Shown piece after piece: positions 35,104-43,060 of a stretch of DNA of 64,000 nt. Position 1 is the first letter of the stretch. Every line of letters starts with the position of its first letter. Source of the DNA: Castor canadensis (lineage: Eukaryota > Chordata > Mammalia > Rodentia > Castoridae). The stretch covers positions 127,479,973 to 127,543,972 of the forward strand of contig NC_133389.1 in assembly GCF_047511655.1 (NCBI RefSeq), given 5' to 3'. A program made the position numbers and the translations under genes. Under the pieces are notes generated by a model. That model did not search any database, was not told the origin of the DNA, and saw nothing but the letters and a program-made list of their open reading frames with translations.

Positions 35104-38051
35104 TTTTTGATGGTACTGGGGATCGAAACCAGGGCTTTGTGCATGCTAGGCAAGCGCTCTACCACTTGATCTTTGCCCTCAGTCCTTTGTTTGCACTTAG
35201 TTTTTGACATAGGGTCTTTCCCCCAGCTGGCTTTGAACTCTCCATTCTCCTGTTTCTACCTCCTAAATTGCTGGGATTTCAGGTGTGCCCCACCACGCCT
35301 GACTTGGGTATTTTCTTAAATTCTCATTCTTAAATTCTCATTCCTTCATGGTTATTCTAGGAGTGAAGACAATAAGAGTCCAGCATGTGGACTTAGAAGT
35401 AGGCATCTGCCTGTGTCTGTCACATGTGGAAACTGATCTGACCTTGCCTGGGTCTATGAGATTATGTCTGTATGGTTGCCCTAAGGCCAAAGGTCCTTCC
35501 AGCTGAGCTGGCCCACCCTTCCCAAAGGGGCGTGACTTCAGATGAGCCATTAGGGTCACAAGAGGTAAAGCTGGAAAAGCATGTGGCTTGTCACCTCACC
35601 CAGCCTCTTATTATCAGAGTCAGAGGCAGAGGAGAATCAATAGAATTACTGTAGGTTAAGTTGCAAGCATCTTGAAATAGTTATAAAATATAACAATATG
35701 ATAATAACAGCTAACATTTATATAGCTTTCACTCTGGCTCAGGCACTGTTTTCAACACTTTGGGTATTATTTCATTTAGTCCTCATGATTTACAGACAAG
35801 AAAAGTAAGGCACAGGGAGATTAAATCATATACCCGAGTCACCAGATAATAGAAGAAGGACTGAGATCAAACTCTGGTAGTCAGACTCCACAGCCTTCTC
35901 TGTAATCACACAGAAAGGTAAATGTGGGCTCTGATGTGCCCCTTCCCCAATAGCCCCAACTCTCCCCCAAAGTAGCCTGTTCAGAGGTCTGCAGCTATCC
36001 TTCCAGAAACATTCTTTGCAGATAGTTTGCTTTTGCTAGTGGAATTATTCTGTATTGCTCTGAACCTTGCTTTTTCAACTCCACAACATATCTTAGAAAG
36101 AGCTTTAAAAATTACTCACTGTCTTCATTTAAAAATGAAACATAAGTGCTAGAGAGGTGAAACTGATACATTCTCAATGGGTATTTTATAATTTTGAGTC
36201 AACAGTCTCCAGTGGCTTGTTGTTCTTCTTGAAAGCTTGTTTTGGCATGAGATCTCCTTAGATGCTAGTTTCTCTCATGTGGCAGGCTAGACCAGGTCCT
36301 TCACTGCATTATTTCACTAGAGCAGTGTCTCACGATGAGCACCATCTTTTCCCTTTCTCATTTCTATGTCCTGCTTCTCCAGGATCTTGCTTCGAGTTAC
36401 ATAATAATGGACAGAGATGAGTTGTTAGAATAAACAAGGCTTTCTCAAACTTTGATCATTCTGTACAATGTTCATGATTTCTATCTTCCCATGCCATCTG
36501 TGTTAAGTCAATTCACTGTATTACTTACCATATTAATTTTCATGAACATTTCTTTTAAATGAATTCACTGACTAGTAAACCCTAGGTTTAATGTTCTAGT
36601 TATGATGTTTTAGAACACATATTAAAATAAATACATGAATATTAAAAATTGTTTAATTAATCCATGCACTACAGGGCAGTGTCATACAGCTCACAGTTTG
36701 GGAGAAATATAGATAAACCAATGTTGCTATGCTAAGCAGGTAAGAGCTTCTCAAACTTACCAACACAAAATACCAGTTTTTAAAATTATTTTCCAATTCA
36801 TCATGGACTAACATTTTTGAAAAATAACAATGAATTATTACAAAAATGAATTAGTTTAAAAAGATACAAAATATGATCTTAGAGAGAAACATCAAATTGT
36901 TATAAATAGTTCTAAATGGTTATTTTCAATTTTTGTCCTTATCTCAGTGGGGACTCAAACAAGCAGTAGGAGGACCCATGTTAAGTAGCATTGTGCTAGT
37001 TAATGGCCAATTAATGGCCAATTCTTCCAATCAGGTGCCTACCACAGATGAGTTTATATAAATGGAAACCTGAAGCAAGAGACTTTTTCTCCCCAAGCCT
37101 CAGTTTCCCCAGATGAAGGAAACTCCTATCAATGTGAGGCTCCTTAGTGGCGAAGGTTCATGTGTTGGGGAGGCCGTGGGAATGGAGTAAGTGTTGGAGT
37201 CTTTTCATTTCACCATGTGGCTTCTTCGAGGAGGGTGCACTAACTTTTCTGACAGGCCTATCAAAGGCCAGGATGAGTCAGTGAAGAAATTCCTTTGGGA
37301 AGTAAACATCTAAATGCAAGGACAGGTATAAAGGGAGATATGAGGGAGAGGTGACAAGGAGAGGATGATATTTGTCAAAAATAGTGCAATGAAAGAGGAG
37401 AGATAGCAGAGAGAAGAAAGGAGTCTAGAAGACACCTATTGGATGGATTGCACACAGAGACCGGGGTTTCCATATTGTCCCATACAGAAGTTAGAGGGTA
37501 GATGTTGAGCTCATTTGAGTGGAAACAAAGCATGCTGGCCTCCGAACTTTCCCCAAGCCCATCTTGGGCCATCTTGATTCCCTTGATGGACATGGCAGAG
37601 GAAACCTAATAGTGCACAATCAAGGCTTGTACTGTGCATTGCAGGATATAATTTTGAGTCAACAAGTCCTTTGTGTTGCTTGGATTCTCGAGGTCCCAGG
37701 TCTGGCCAACTCTGGGTCCCTGCAAAGCCTAATGCATCACATCAATGCCAGAATGTAAGCTCACTTAAATGCACAACCAAGTGCCAGATTTCAACTTCCT
37801 TTGGTTTGCTTTATGCATAAAATGTAAATGGAGAAAGCCAGGCATAGTGGCACACCTCCTTAATCCCTACACTGGGTAGGTGCAGGCAGGAAGATCACAA
37901 GTTCAGTGCCAGTGTGGGCCACATAGCAAGAGACCCTGTCTTGAGAAAAAACAAAAACCAAAACCCAAACCAAAAAACACTGTAGAGAGTGTCTACTCAC
38001 CAGTGCAAATGTTGGCGGCGGTGGGGGCGCTGGTGGGGGAGGGACGGGCAT
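16059..38051 (-). CDS. WIPF1: WIPF1, WAS/WASL-interacting protein (WIP), seven coding exons
   Basis: WIP binds actin and profilin, chaperones WASP/N-WASP, and links them to Nck, CrkL and cortactin in Arp2/3-driven actin assembly in the cytoplasm of immune and other cells (family knowledge). Joined exons: 38051-38001, 34348-34219, 28794-28624, 25750-24980, 21061-20849, 20214-20101, 16114-16059. Lengths 51, 130, 171, 771, 213, 114 and 56 nt total 1506 nt, giving 501 residues (human WIP has 503). Every intron is GT...AG and all phases agree. Predicted layout: polyproline N terminus 1-13, WH2 about 32-60 with LKKT at 46-49, glycine-rich about 61-105, proline-rich about 118-445, WASP-binding segment about 446-484 and a basic, proline-rich tail. 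The start is fixed by an in-frame TAA four codons upstream of the ATG. No frameshift or premature stop was seen, so the gene looks functional. WIPF2 and WIPF3 are the only relatives that could be confused; the whole-length match fits WIPF1. Confidence 0.97.
16740..16849 (-). repeat. ID-type SINE (reverse)
   Basis: Poly(T) and 'ggcagtactggggtttgaatgaagggcctcatgcttgctgggcaggagctctaccacttgagccactcctcccagc', flanked by the repeated gtctattcaagtttt. Confidence 0.9.
16958..17020 (+). repeat. Truncated ID SINE
   Basis: 'cacgcctgcctagcaagtgtgaaggcctgagttcaaaccctagtactactaaaaaaaaag' is an ID 3' half. Confidence 0.8.
17664..17866 (-). repeat. B1-ID composite SINE (reverse)
   Basis: A reverse ID (cattggggtttgaattcagggcttaatcc...ccaccagtcc) precedes a reverse B1 (cgagaaagggtctcacgaactatttccctgggctggctttgaacgccaatcctcctgatctctgcctcctgagtagctaggattacaggc). 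Confidence 0.88.
18098..18403 (-). repeat. Trimeric B1-B1-ID SINE (reverse)
   Basis: In reverse order: ID (ggtggactttgaacttagggactagggcttgctaggcaggtgctctaccacttgagcc), first B1 (ggtctggcatttttgtccaggctggtctggaccatgatcctcc) and second B1 (ggatgtccttgatccactatcctgatttctgcctcccaagtagctaggattatagg). Confidence 0.85.
19430..19700 (+). mobile_element. L1/HAL1-like 3' fragment
   Basis: 'tgacagcattacatatattagcaagcacagaagcagttcaaatgtgcaat...tgatggactcctatgaaatacaa' resembles an old L1 3' end (missing-subject motif 'caatggactactatgcagc'). Diverged. Confidence 0.4.
20101..20214 (-). CDS. WIPF1: WIPF1 WASP-binding exon (residues 446-483)
   Basis: After CCTCAG the exon reads [20 protein letters not shown], then [18 protein letters not shown], the conserved peptide that wraps around the EVH1/WH1 domain of WASP and N-WASP. 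Key human contact residues F454 and F456 correspond to F452 and F454 here, and the regulatory tyrosine of KSYPSKL (human Y475) corresponds to Y473. In family work, loss of this contact destabilises WASP. The donor is CGGA|GTGAGTAT, phase 1. The intron to the preceding exon is only about 0.63 kb, the shortest in the gene. Confidence 0.95.
20215..20848 (-). other. WIPF1 short intron before the WASP-binding exon
   Basis: A 634 bp intron between GTTTGTAA and CCTCAG. It is free of recognisable repeats, unlike all the other introns. Confidence 0.9.
20849..21061 (-). CDS. WIPF1: WIPF1 proline-rich exon (residues 375-445)
   Basis: The acceptor TTGTTCCAG is followed by GT CCC CTC, giving [20 protein letters not shown], then [34 protein letters not shown] and [11 protein letters not shown]. 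This is the last SH3/profilin-type proline cluster before the WASP-binding segment and agrees closely with human WIP. The donor is GAAG|GTTTGTAA, a weaker site because it has T at +3. Phase 1 splits codon 446 (Asp), and the frame continues perfectly into the next exon. No single open frame longer than the exon marks it; it was found from splice phase and homology. Confidence 0.94.
21833..21897 (-). repeat. ID-type SINE fragment (reverse)
   Basis: 'gtggtactgaaatttgaacttatggccttgaacttgccaagcaggcactctaccag'. Confidence 0.7.
22800..23500 (+). mobile_element. L1/HAL1-like 3' fragment split by a B1 SINE
   Basis: 'ttgctccagaaattccatctcacgaattc...cacaggaatgcacataaatatttaggttccaggatgcatcactgcattatctgtgacagccaa' continues after the B1 (about 23006-23155) with 'gaaatggcccatgtgtccaaggg...gaatattgtgcagctataaaa', the classical L1M order. 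Confidence 0.65.
23006..23155 (+). repeat. B1 SINE
   Basis: 'gcgatggtggtacatgccttgaatccttgtacccagcaggctgagtcaggaggatcatgagtgcaaggtcagctgtgctatatagtgagaccctg' with an A-rich tail, inserted into the L1-like fragment. Confidence 0.8.
23905..23962 (+). mobile_element. hAT-type element tail
   Basis: 'aatgcctcccaggtgaccctaacgtgatcgttgaagactactggttt' resembles the tail of the hAT-Charlie MER family (caggtgattctgatg...gagaaccactg). The rest is not recognisable. Confidence 0.4.
24078..24157 (+). repeat. ID-type SINE
   Basis: 'ggggctggaggtgtggctcagcagtagagtgtttacctagcatgagtgaggccctgggtttgattcccggcaccaaaaag' is close to the rodent ID consensus. Confidence 0.9.
24341..24426 (-). repeat. ID-type SINE (reverse)
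   Basis: 'gcagaactagggatcaaatccagggtctcatgcatgctaggcaagcactctatcactta'. Confidence 0.85.
24980..25750 (-). CDS. WIPF1: WIPF1 long proline-rich exon (residues 118-374)
   Basis: This is the largest coding exon (771 nt). After CCCTGTTTAG it opens with AT TCT GGA GGA AGC (DSGGSR), then [20 protein letters not shown], and runs as almost continuous proline-rich sequence to [14 protein letters not shown] blocks and PxxP motifs recur, for example [38 protein letters not shown] and [11 protein letters not shown]. In human WIP this region holds the Nck, cortactin and CrkL SH3-binding sites and profilin-binding sites (family knowledge). The donor is TCAG|GTATGC, phase 1. The exon is G/C-skewed, so long open frames also appear antisense and in a second sense frame; these look like composition effects. 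Confidence 0.96.
26223..26243. repeat. (AT)n microsatellite
   Basis: Short imperfect AT/AC tract next to a reverse ID SINE. Confidence 0.8.
26285..26375 (-). repeat. ID-type SINE (reverse)
   Basis: 'gtgctggggattgaacccagggccttacacataggaggcaaggactctgccattgagcaaccctgcccccagcccc' is close to a consensus reverse ID. Confidence 0.88.
26790..26881 (-). repeat. ID-type SINE (reverse)
   Basis: Poly(T) then 'gcagtactggagtttaaattcagggcctcacacttgccaggtaggcactcttaccacttaagccactcc'. Confidence 0.88.
26940..27350. mobile_element. L2-like LINE fossil
   Basis: 'caaatatttactgagcacatgctatttgccagccattattctaga', 'tcctgctctcctgtagtttatattcttgtgggggacatagacagtaa' and 'aggcagagggccagcaaatgcaaagccctggcatggg' follow the usual order of an old L2-class element. 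Confidence 0.65.
27719..27815 (-). repeat. ID-type SINE (reverse)
   Basis: 'gttccatactgggaattgaacccatggccccgtgcctacctacctaggcagatattctaccacttgagctatactccggccc'. Confidence 0.85.
28624..28794 (-). CDS. WIPF1: WIPF1 glycine-rich exon (residues 61-117)
   Basis: The acceptor TTCTGCAG is followed by AA CCA AAA, completing the split Lys codon and giving KPKGAGAG. The exon encodes a Gly/Ser low-complexity stretch with many GGG and SSGG runs, then [20 protein letters not shown] and RSTASRDN. In this copy the glycine run is broken by several serines ([12 protein letters not shown]), unlike the longer uninterrupted glycine tracts recalled for human; such tracts vary in length between species. In WIPF proteins the segment after the WH2 continues the actin-binding region. 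The donor is AATG|GTATGG, phase 1, so codon 118 (Asp) is split. Confidence 0.93.
29581..29615. repeat. (GA)n microsatellite
   Basis: About 17 perfect AG units. Confidence 0.98.
30163..30332 (-). repeat. B1-ID composite SINE (reverse)
   Basis: A reverse ID (ggcagtactgaagtttgaactcagggtcttgtttgctaggcagacactctaccatttgagc) plus a shortened reverse B1 (gcgcaggccagccttcacctagaccattctgatctcagcctcccaagtagctaggattatagg). Confidence 0.87.
30980..31313 (+). mobile_element. MER5-like hAT-Charlie element split by an ID SINE
   Basis: The first half (cactgacatttgg...gaatgtttgcagcatctctggcctttacccact...gttgtgacaactaaaaatatcttc) and the second half (aaaatgtcttcagaccttgcca...aaaatcacccc...gaaaaccact) match the two parts of MER5A/B. 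An ID SINE sits between them at 31149-31241. Confidence 0.75.
31149..31241 (+). repeat. ID-type SINE inserted in MER5-like element
   Basis: 'caggagctgggggtacaactctgcttgcctagcatgcccttggctcttgttccatccccaggactgcaaaaggaaaaagaaag'. Confidence 0.8.
31601..31725 (+). repeat. B1 SINE
   Basis: 'gatctgggtatagtgatgtatgcctataatccagcactcaggaggcagaggcaggaggttcacttgagtctaggagttcaagatcagcctgggcaatgta'. Flanking 'aagattttaaaatg' / 'agatcttaaaatg' looks like a target-site duplication. Confidence 0.88.
32198..32600 (+). mobile_element. Solo LTR of the ERVL-MaLR (MST/MLT1) class
   Basis: Begins tgctatggtttggatatgg, includes 'caaaggttcataggctgacacttggtcctcattgtggtg', 'aattaggtcattggg' and 'ccaaaactgtaagctaaatgaacctcctctttataaagta', and ends with 'acagaaaatggactaatata', the usual MaLR order. 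It is a diverged solo LTR with no internal retroviral genes. Confidence 0.8.
33745..33960 (-). repeat. MIR SINE
   Basis: 'cattatctcatttgaagctcacaacagacttgtgaggtcagtagaacaggtatcatctccactttacaaatgaggacaggtaagg' is diagnostic for reverse MIR. Confidence 0.8.
34219..34348 (-). CDS. WIPF1: WIPF1 WH2-domain exon (residues 18-60)
   Basis: The acceptor CTTTCAG precedes GCC AAT ACA, continuing the frame from L17 into [13 protein letters not shown]. The exon then encodes the WH2 (verprolin homology) actin-monomer-binding domain: helix [12 protein letters not shown] at about 32-43 and LKKT at 46-49, followed by a linker ending APILD. WH2 domains bind G-actin in the barbed-end cleft, with LKKT contacting actin (established for the family). 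The donor is A|GTAAGTG, so codon 61 (Lys) is split. Human WIP is recalled to have Ser where this copy has Asn41 (DIN versus DIS), a mild change. Confidence 0.95.
34830..35005. mobile_element. L1M-type LINE fragment
   Basis: 'actaaggtgtaatttatacatag...cagttctatgagttttgacaagcagatacagtcatgtgaccatcatagtcaagac...cattacccccaaaagttcctttgtgtccc' is the same L1M 3' motif order. Confidence 0.7.
35072..35303 (-). repeat. (AT)n tract plus B1-ID composite SINE (reverse)
   Basis: (AT)n at 35072-35095 and poly(T), then a reverse ID (ggtactggggatcgaaaccagggctttgtgcatgctaggcaagcgctctaccacttga) and a reverse B1 (atagggtctttcccccagctggctttgaactctccattctcctgtttctacctcctaaattgctgggatttcagg). Confidence 0.9.
35695..35910 (-). 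repeat. MIR SINE
   Basis: 'cattatttcatttagtcctcatgatttacagacaagaaaagtaaggcacagggagattaaatcata' and the tail 'agactccacagccttctctg' match reverse MIR. Confidence 0.8.
35930..36110. mobile_element. Possible L1-like fragment
   Basis: 'ctatccttccagaaacattctttgca...tgctagtggaattattctgtattgctctgaaccttgctttttcaac' resembles old L1 3' sequence. Weak match. Confidence 0.3.
36441..36707. mobile_element. Probable short hAT-like element
   Basis: About 267 bp flanked by imperfect inverted ends (tttctcaaactttga against the reverse complement of cacagtttgggagaaa) with an A/T-rich interior. The size and ends fit MER-type hAT-Charlie elements. Confidence 0.45.
37836..37979 (+). repeat. B1 SINE next to the WIPF1 start-codon exon
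   Basis: 'gccaggcatagtggcacacctccttaatccctacactgggtaggtgcaggcaggaagatcacaag...gtgggccacatagcaagagaccctgtcttgag' with a tail of imperfect AAAACC units. The tail ends about 20 bp from the donor at 38000, in the opposite orientation to the gene. Confidence 0.88.
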
Positions 38052-38089
38052 CTTGGACGGTTATACTCTCAACAGTCTTGCTGATAAAT
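38001..38089 (-). CDS. WIPF1: WIPF1 exon with start codon (5'UTR part plus residues 1-17)
   Basis: On the minus strand an acceptor ending TATAG is followed by about 38 nt of 5'UTR and then ATG at 38051-38049. The 17 codons read [17 protein letters not shown], which is the conserved WIP N terminus with a profilin-type APPPPP motif. The ATG has A at -3, and an in-frame TAA lies four codons upstream. The donor is CTG|GTGAGTAG at 38000, leaving phase 0. A second AG nine bases inside the exon (CAG before CAAGAC) could serve as an alternative acceptor; it would change only the 5'UTR. A B1 SINE ends about 20 bp into the downstream intron. Confidence 0.95.
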
Positions 38090-39039
38090 CTATAAAGACA
38101 AAACACAGTCACATGTTAGACTGCTCAGAAACACTCGGTCCTAATCTTCCTGCTTTCAACAAAGTGACAGCTTCACACAGGTCAACTTGTAAAAAAGGAT
38201 AGGTTATCTTTCTTTCCTTCACTGCTCACATCAGACTGTTCTGGAAGGATCCTAGATGGAGGTGGGCAACTGGGGCAGGCTTCTGAGTCAAGGGGTTTGA
38301 ACACTTAAAGTCAAACCCAGTGATCACGTTGCTCAATTTTGCCCCATCACTGCAGGCCATAATGGAACAACCCTGTAGGCCTGTAGTTGCGTAAGCAGGA
38401 AGGCTTCCACAAGCCTACTAGAAATGGATCATAGTCACGTTGGATGAAAACAAACACTTCAAGTGGCTTCCTCTTACTCCTCCCCATGACAAAATCCTTT
38501 CTTTTTGTTCCACCTCTCAGCCCGCTGTGCTGGAATTAGTTTTTAGCACTTTAGTGAGACCTCTAGACAGTTGATAGGCTCTAAAATTTGAGAAATCCTG
38601 TTGTAGAGTTTGAGCCTTAAACCAGTTGGCATGCCTGAGACACTGGCCACCCAAGTGACATAATTTTGATGCAACACATCCCAAATTTCAAACAGAATTA
38701 TTTTTTGTTTATTCTCAATAGTCTCCTAATTGCAGAAAACAATGTCTTGGAGCTTAACATCTTAATTTAGTTCAGCCACTAAAAGCCAATATGGACAATG
38801 TACACCTTGAAATAAACAGGGCCTATTAAAAGTGATGGATGGTTTGCTTTCTGTGAACAGAAATGGAAGGGAAAGGCTAAAAAACATCACTGAATTTGTC
38901 GCAGCTGCTGGGAAATAGGAATGAAGACAGTTGGGAACAATTCCATTTGAAGCAGGCTGTCTAGAAATGGAATTTACAGACATTCCAGAACAAGAAGGGC
39001 AGCTAATGCTGAGAATCCACTGGATCCTGGTGTTTTACC

Positions 39040-39200
39040 AGCATCCTCACTAATGCCTGCAACCACACTGCAAGCCAGCACAGCTGTGCTCATCTTAAAG
39101 CCGAGGACTCAGAGAAACTGAGTCACTCACTAAAAAGCCCTATGCCAATCACTTGAATCACGTCTTTTTGTTTTCTGCTCTTCCACTGAGCTACACTGCC
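39040..39200 (-). repeat. MIR SINE
   Basis: 'cctcactaatgcctgcaaccacactgcaagccagcacagctgtgctcatcttaaagccgaggactcagagaaactgagtcactcac' matches reverse MIR, ending 'tccactgagctacactgcc'. Confidence 0.65.
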
Positions 39201-41187
39201 TTTCTCTTTACCCTGCTACGAATTTTCAGGGATGTTAACCAGTTTTACAGTTCACCTGTTAACTAGGCCATAATCTTTTTAAATAAAAGGCTGACTCAGA
39301 CCTGATTCTTTCCAAATGTGTTCCTTAAATCGGTCTTTTCTGCATAACACCTATCCTTCCTCCATGAGGTCAATTTGGTAGTTAGCTGAGTTAGGAACTC
39401 CCCCATAAAGGGGCTCTCCAACTGCAGAAGGTAACTTCAGAGACCTTGACATTTCCTACAACCAGGAGGAACGGCAGGAATCTAAAGCTGAATTCAGATG
39501 TAACAGTGAAAGATGCTGGAGCCAAATCAGTGGTGTTAACAGAACCAGGGAAGGCAACTTATCAAGGCAGATATAGCCTGATCTGCCAGAAGGGCCTAAG
39601 ATACAGGCTCCACGGCACAGTTCACCTTTGTCTTTTTGGTGGCTCTGATGTCCCTCAAGACTGATTTATCTAATTCCTTGTTCACTAACTATTTGCCATC
39701 TGGTTGTCTTAATACCTAGGAAGGAGTAGATTCTGGTCAATTAATAGGAATCCCCTATGGGCTTGGTTGTCATGAGTCAGTCTCTGGTTGTACAGATCAA
39801 ATTGAATGTCTTCTGTCTTGCACAGCTCAGAAGCCACCTTGTGGAATGGTGACCATTTCAGGAACTGCTATCCTAAAGGCCTCCTTAATTATCCTACAGT
39901 TTTCTGCTGTTGCTATTTTAGTACTGTCTGCACTAACTGACTTGTAAATAAACTTCTGGACTTCAGGGAGGACTGGTGACTTTGTGGTCTATAAGGCCAG
40001 TGTGGGAGAAACAGCAATAGTTTTGGCGAGGGCCAGGGCCAGAAACAAGCAGGCAAAACCAAGGCTCAGGGGGCCAGAAGCTTGCAAAGACTTCAGGACT
40101 TACAAGAAGCAGGGCCTTCCCCTATGGCCACCTTAGATCAATGGGGCAGAGGAAGCGGTGAGTGCTCTCATTTTCTGAGTGATGTGCAACCAAGTACCCT
40201 TGTTCTCCACTTTTGAGGAGTTGCTGCTGCTTTCCCTGCCCCATCTCTCACTGCTCTCAGATGAACCATTCCACGCCTACCACAATGCAAAAGCCTGCCA
40301 AGTTCAGCTCCTTACTCCTTCCTAACAGAACAGCTGCTGGGCACAGACTAGATTTCTCCAGGCTGGGCCTTCAGGGATTTTTTTTGTAAGAAACCCCAGA
40401 CTCTAATCCTATCACCTTACTCACCACATGGATCAAAGAAGACCAGTCTTATGTTTTTGTTTTCATGCTGGGCTGCCATCAGGCCCACTTACTGGCTGTC
40501 TTCTCACCAGACCATGGACTCCACCAGGTCTAGGTCTCCCTAATACGTGGTATGAAGTAAGGTTCTCACTAAACATGTGTGGAGTGAGAAACAGACAGTG
40601 TTTGACACTGGAATGGCTCCTAGCCTCACCCCTGGTGCACTGTGAGGTTTGGGTAAAAAATCAGTGCTACTTCCGAGGGGCTTGCTAGCATTAAGTACTG
40701 GGACTTGCTTTCCTGGAAGTCCCCAACTTCCCCAGGGAAATAAAAGTCCAAGGTCTGGAGACAATAGTGGCTTCCAGCCTCCCACCAAGTTACAGCCCCA
40801 CATCAGAGTCAGAGGTGGGCCTTCCTGAAGGTTCTTGGTACCAGGGCACAGACCTCAACAAATCAGGCATTCCTACCTGGACATTCACACCCTCAGGGTG
40901 TACAGAAAGAATCAGGGGCTCCCAAACTTGGATGGAAGGATGCATTTCCTTCAATTACAAATGTAGGCCATCAGTCAAGTACCTGAGACTCCTGCACCAA
41001 TAGTTTTCACGTGGCGCTTACACATTATATACAATTGGTGCATGTTTCCTTTAAATTCAGGAAACATTTAGATCTATTGTTAGACCTTGTTGTTTAAACC
41101 CTTAATAAGGAAGTGTACATTTCAGTATAATTAACTTCCTTGTAATCCTTGGTGTTTTATTTTATGCACTTAAAAACAGTCACAGAC

Positions 41188-41258
41188 AGGGCTGGCAGAG
41201 TGGCTCAACTGGTACGCACCAGTCCCTGAGTTCAAGCACCAATATCACCAAAAACAGT
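41188..41258 (+). repeat. ID-type SINE
   Basis: 'cagggctggcagagtggctcaactggtacgcaccagtccctgagttcaagcaccaatatcacc', with a deleted middle. Flanking aaacagtcacaga occurs on both sides, a target-site duplication. Confidence 0.85.
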
Positions 41259-41334
41259 CACAGAAGGAGTCCTCGGGTTTTACCACACACCAGTGAGGTC
41301 TTGGGAAGGAAAAAAGTGAGAACACAAGACCTGG

Positions 41335-41465
41335 GTCAGGCGGATTTGGGTCTGAATGCTTGCTCTGCCAACCTGACAGCGTGCGACAAGAATGTAACCT
41401 CTCTGAGCCTCCCTTTCCCATCTGCTAAGTGGTGCATTGCTGGGAAGATTAACGTGAAATGCAGA
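41335..41465 (+). repeat. MIR SINE
   Basis: 'gtctgaatgcttgctctgcc...aagaatgtaacctctctgagcctccctttcccatctgctaagtgg' is the MIR core in forward orientation. Confidence 0.75.
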
Positions 41466-42045
41466 GTCAAGCTTCAGCGTCAGTTGGGAGAGTTAGGCAT
41501 AAGGTACGAGGGACAGGTCTAGGATCTGTCCTTGAGGGTGAGGTGCGTAAGCTGCTGAGCACCTGGCACAGGAGGTATGGCCCTGAGGCTGAGCGCTGGG
41601 GTCCTGGCCTTGGCTTGTGCAGCTGTGGGCAGAGCCGCACAGAGTGGGAAGGAGGCAGCCTGTCCCTGGTCCTCAAGCATTTGAGTCTTCTCTTAGGAGT
41701 GGAGCATGGCAGGGAAGGCAGCTCTGTCTCAGGACTAGAAGGGGCCCTTGAACAAGGCACAGGCCTAGGGCAGCAGAACACAAAGGGCTCTGCCACCTCC
41801 TGCATCAGAATGGGCTGTGCACAGTGGGAAGATCACAGACTGACCTATTTGCAGAAACTTCCCCTCCCTCCTCTAAACTTTCAGAAACACAGGTTGAGAA
41901 TTAATAACTTTTTAAGAATCACTTCAATGTTTAAATAATATTCATCATATGGGAAAAAGTCACACTTTCTCAAATGTTCCCCCTGGTGTGCTGGGTTTTA
42001 TAAGTGCAAAGAAAACTCCAGGGATAGAAAAGGTTTTAGTTTTCA

Positions 42046-42362
42046 CAGTGTTAGGGACTGAATTGTAGCATATAAGAAGTGACTGTGTTTGGAGATGTGG
42101 CCTTAAAGAGGTGATTAAGTTAAACAAGTGAGACTATTAGTGTGGAGCCTAAGGCACTAGGGATGTGCCAGGCGAAGGAGGGATTGTGAACACAGTAAGT
42201 AGGTGGCTACACACAAGACATGGAGAGGCTTCCCAGGAAATCTACTTCATAGACTCCTTGATCTTGGATCTCTAGCCTCCAGAATGGTGAGCAATAAACT
42301 GTTACTTGAGCCACCCAGTGTATGGGATGTTGTTAGGGCAGCCCTAAGCAATTAACACACAC
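42046..42362 (+). mobile_element. MLT1-type solo LTR
   Basis: Starts tgttagggactgaattgtagc, contains 'tgactgtgtttggagatgtggccttaaagaggtgattaag', 'cttgatcttggatctctagcctccagaatggtgagcaataaactgtt' and 'gagccacccagtgtatgg', and ends 'agcaattaacac'. This is typical of an MLT1 LTR with an internal deletion. No viral coding sequence is present. Confidence 0.8.
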
Positions 42363-42866
42363 AATGTTAACAATATACATTTGCTTACTACTCATGGTAT
42401 AAATAGGATACTGTTTTGAATAAAATATTAACTGACTTTTCACTCAAGAACTGACAAAAACCAAAACAGCCTGAACCCTAGTATGTGAGTATTGTCAAGG
42501 CTTTATTTAATAACTAAGTGAATCATCCCCAAATCATCAAGTTACAGACGGGAACAGTTGAGGGGAGGGGAAGGATTTGCCAATAAGCCTTTCATAAAGG
42601 AGTTAGTTGGCTCTATGAGTTGAAAGAACCGAGCCAAATATTTTGTATAAAAAACTTAAAAACTTCATCCTTTGTTGTATGTGTACATAAGCACACACAC
42701 AGTATACATTAGTATTTCAAAATTTTAGAATGTCTTAGTTCTGTTGCCAACAAAACTAATGGTTGGCACCATTGTTTTTTCTATAATGCTGTTAGCAAGT
42801 TGGAGGCAAGTCAGTCCAGTCCATAGCATGAGATGCTAGCTGAAAAACAAACTAAAAAGAAAACCA

Positions 42867-42946
42867 CCAGGGACATGGCGCAAGTGGTATTTACCTAGCA
42901 AGCTTGAGACCCTGAGTTCAACCCCAAATACCATATAAAAATTTTT
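42867..42946 (+). repeat. ID-type SINE
   Basis: 'gggacatggcgcaagtggtatttacctagcaagcttgagaccctgagttcaaccccaaatacc'. Confidence 0.83.
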
Positions 42947-42987
42947 TAAAAGCTTTAGGAACATTATGGTGATTTTTTTGTTTGGTT

Positions 42988-43060
42988 GGTTTTTTTGGAG
43001 GTACTGGGGTTTAAACTCAGTTCTTCACATGCTCAATAAGAAACCACACACCAGCACATC
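42988..43060 (-). repeat. ID-type SINE fragment (reverse)
   Basis: 'ggaggtactggggtttaaactcagttcttcacatgctcaataagaaacc'. The far half is decayed. Confidence 0.65.

Larger units (their letters stand above)
34349..38000 (-). other. WIPF1 intron between start-codon exon and WH2 exon
   Basis: A 3.65 kb intron bounded by GTGAGTAG and TTTCAG. It holds a B1 SINE at its very 5' end, a probable hAT fossil (36441-36707), an L1M fragment (34830-35005), a MIR (35695-35910), an AT microsatellite and a reverse B1/ID SINE (35072-35303). No coding sequence was recognised. Confidence 0.9.

Noticed and set aside
41459-41938. A 159-codon plus-strand open frame and a 112-codon antisense frame
   Set aside because: Starts in a MIR fossil, low complexity, no homology; treated as chance.
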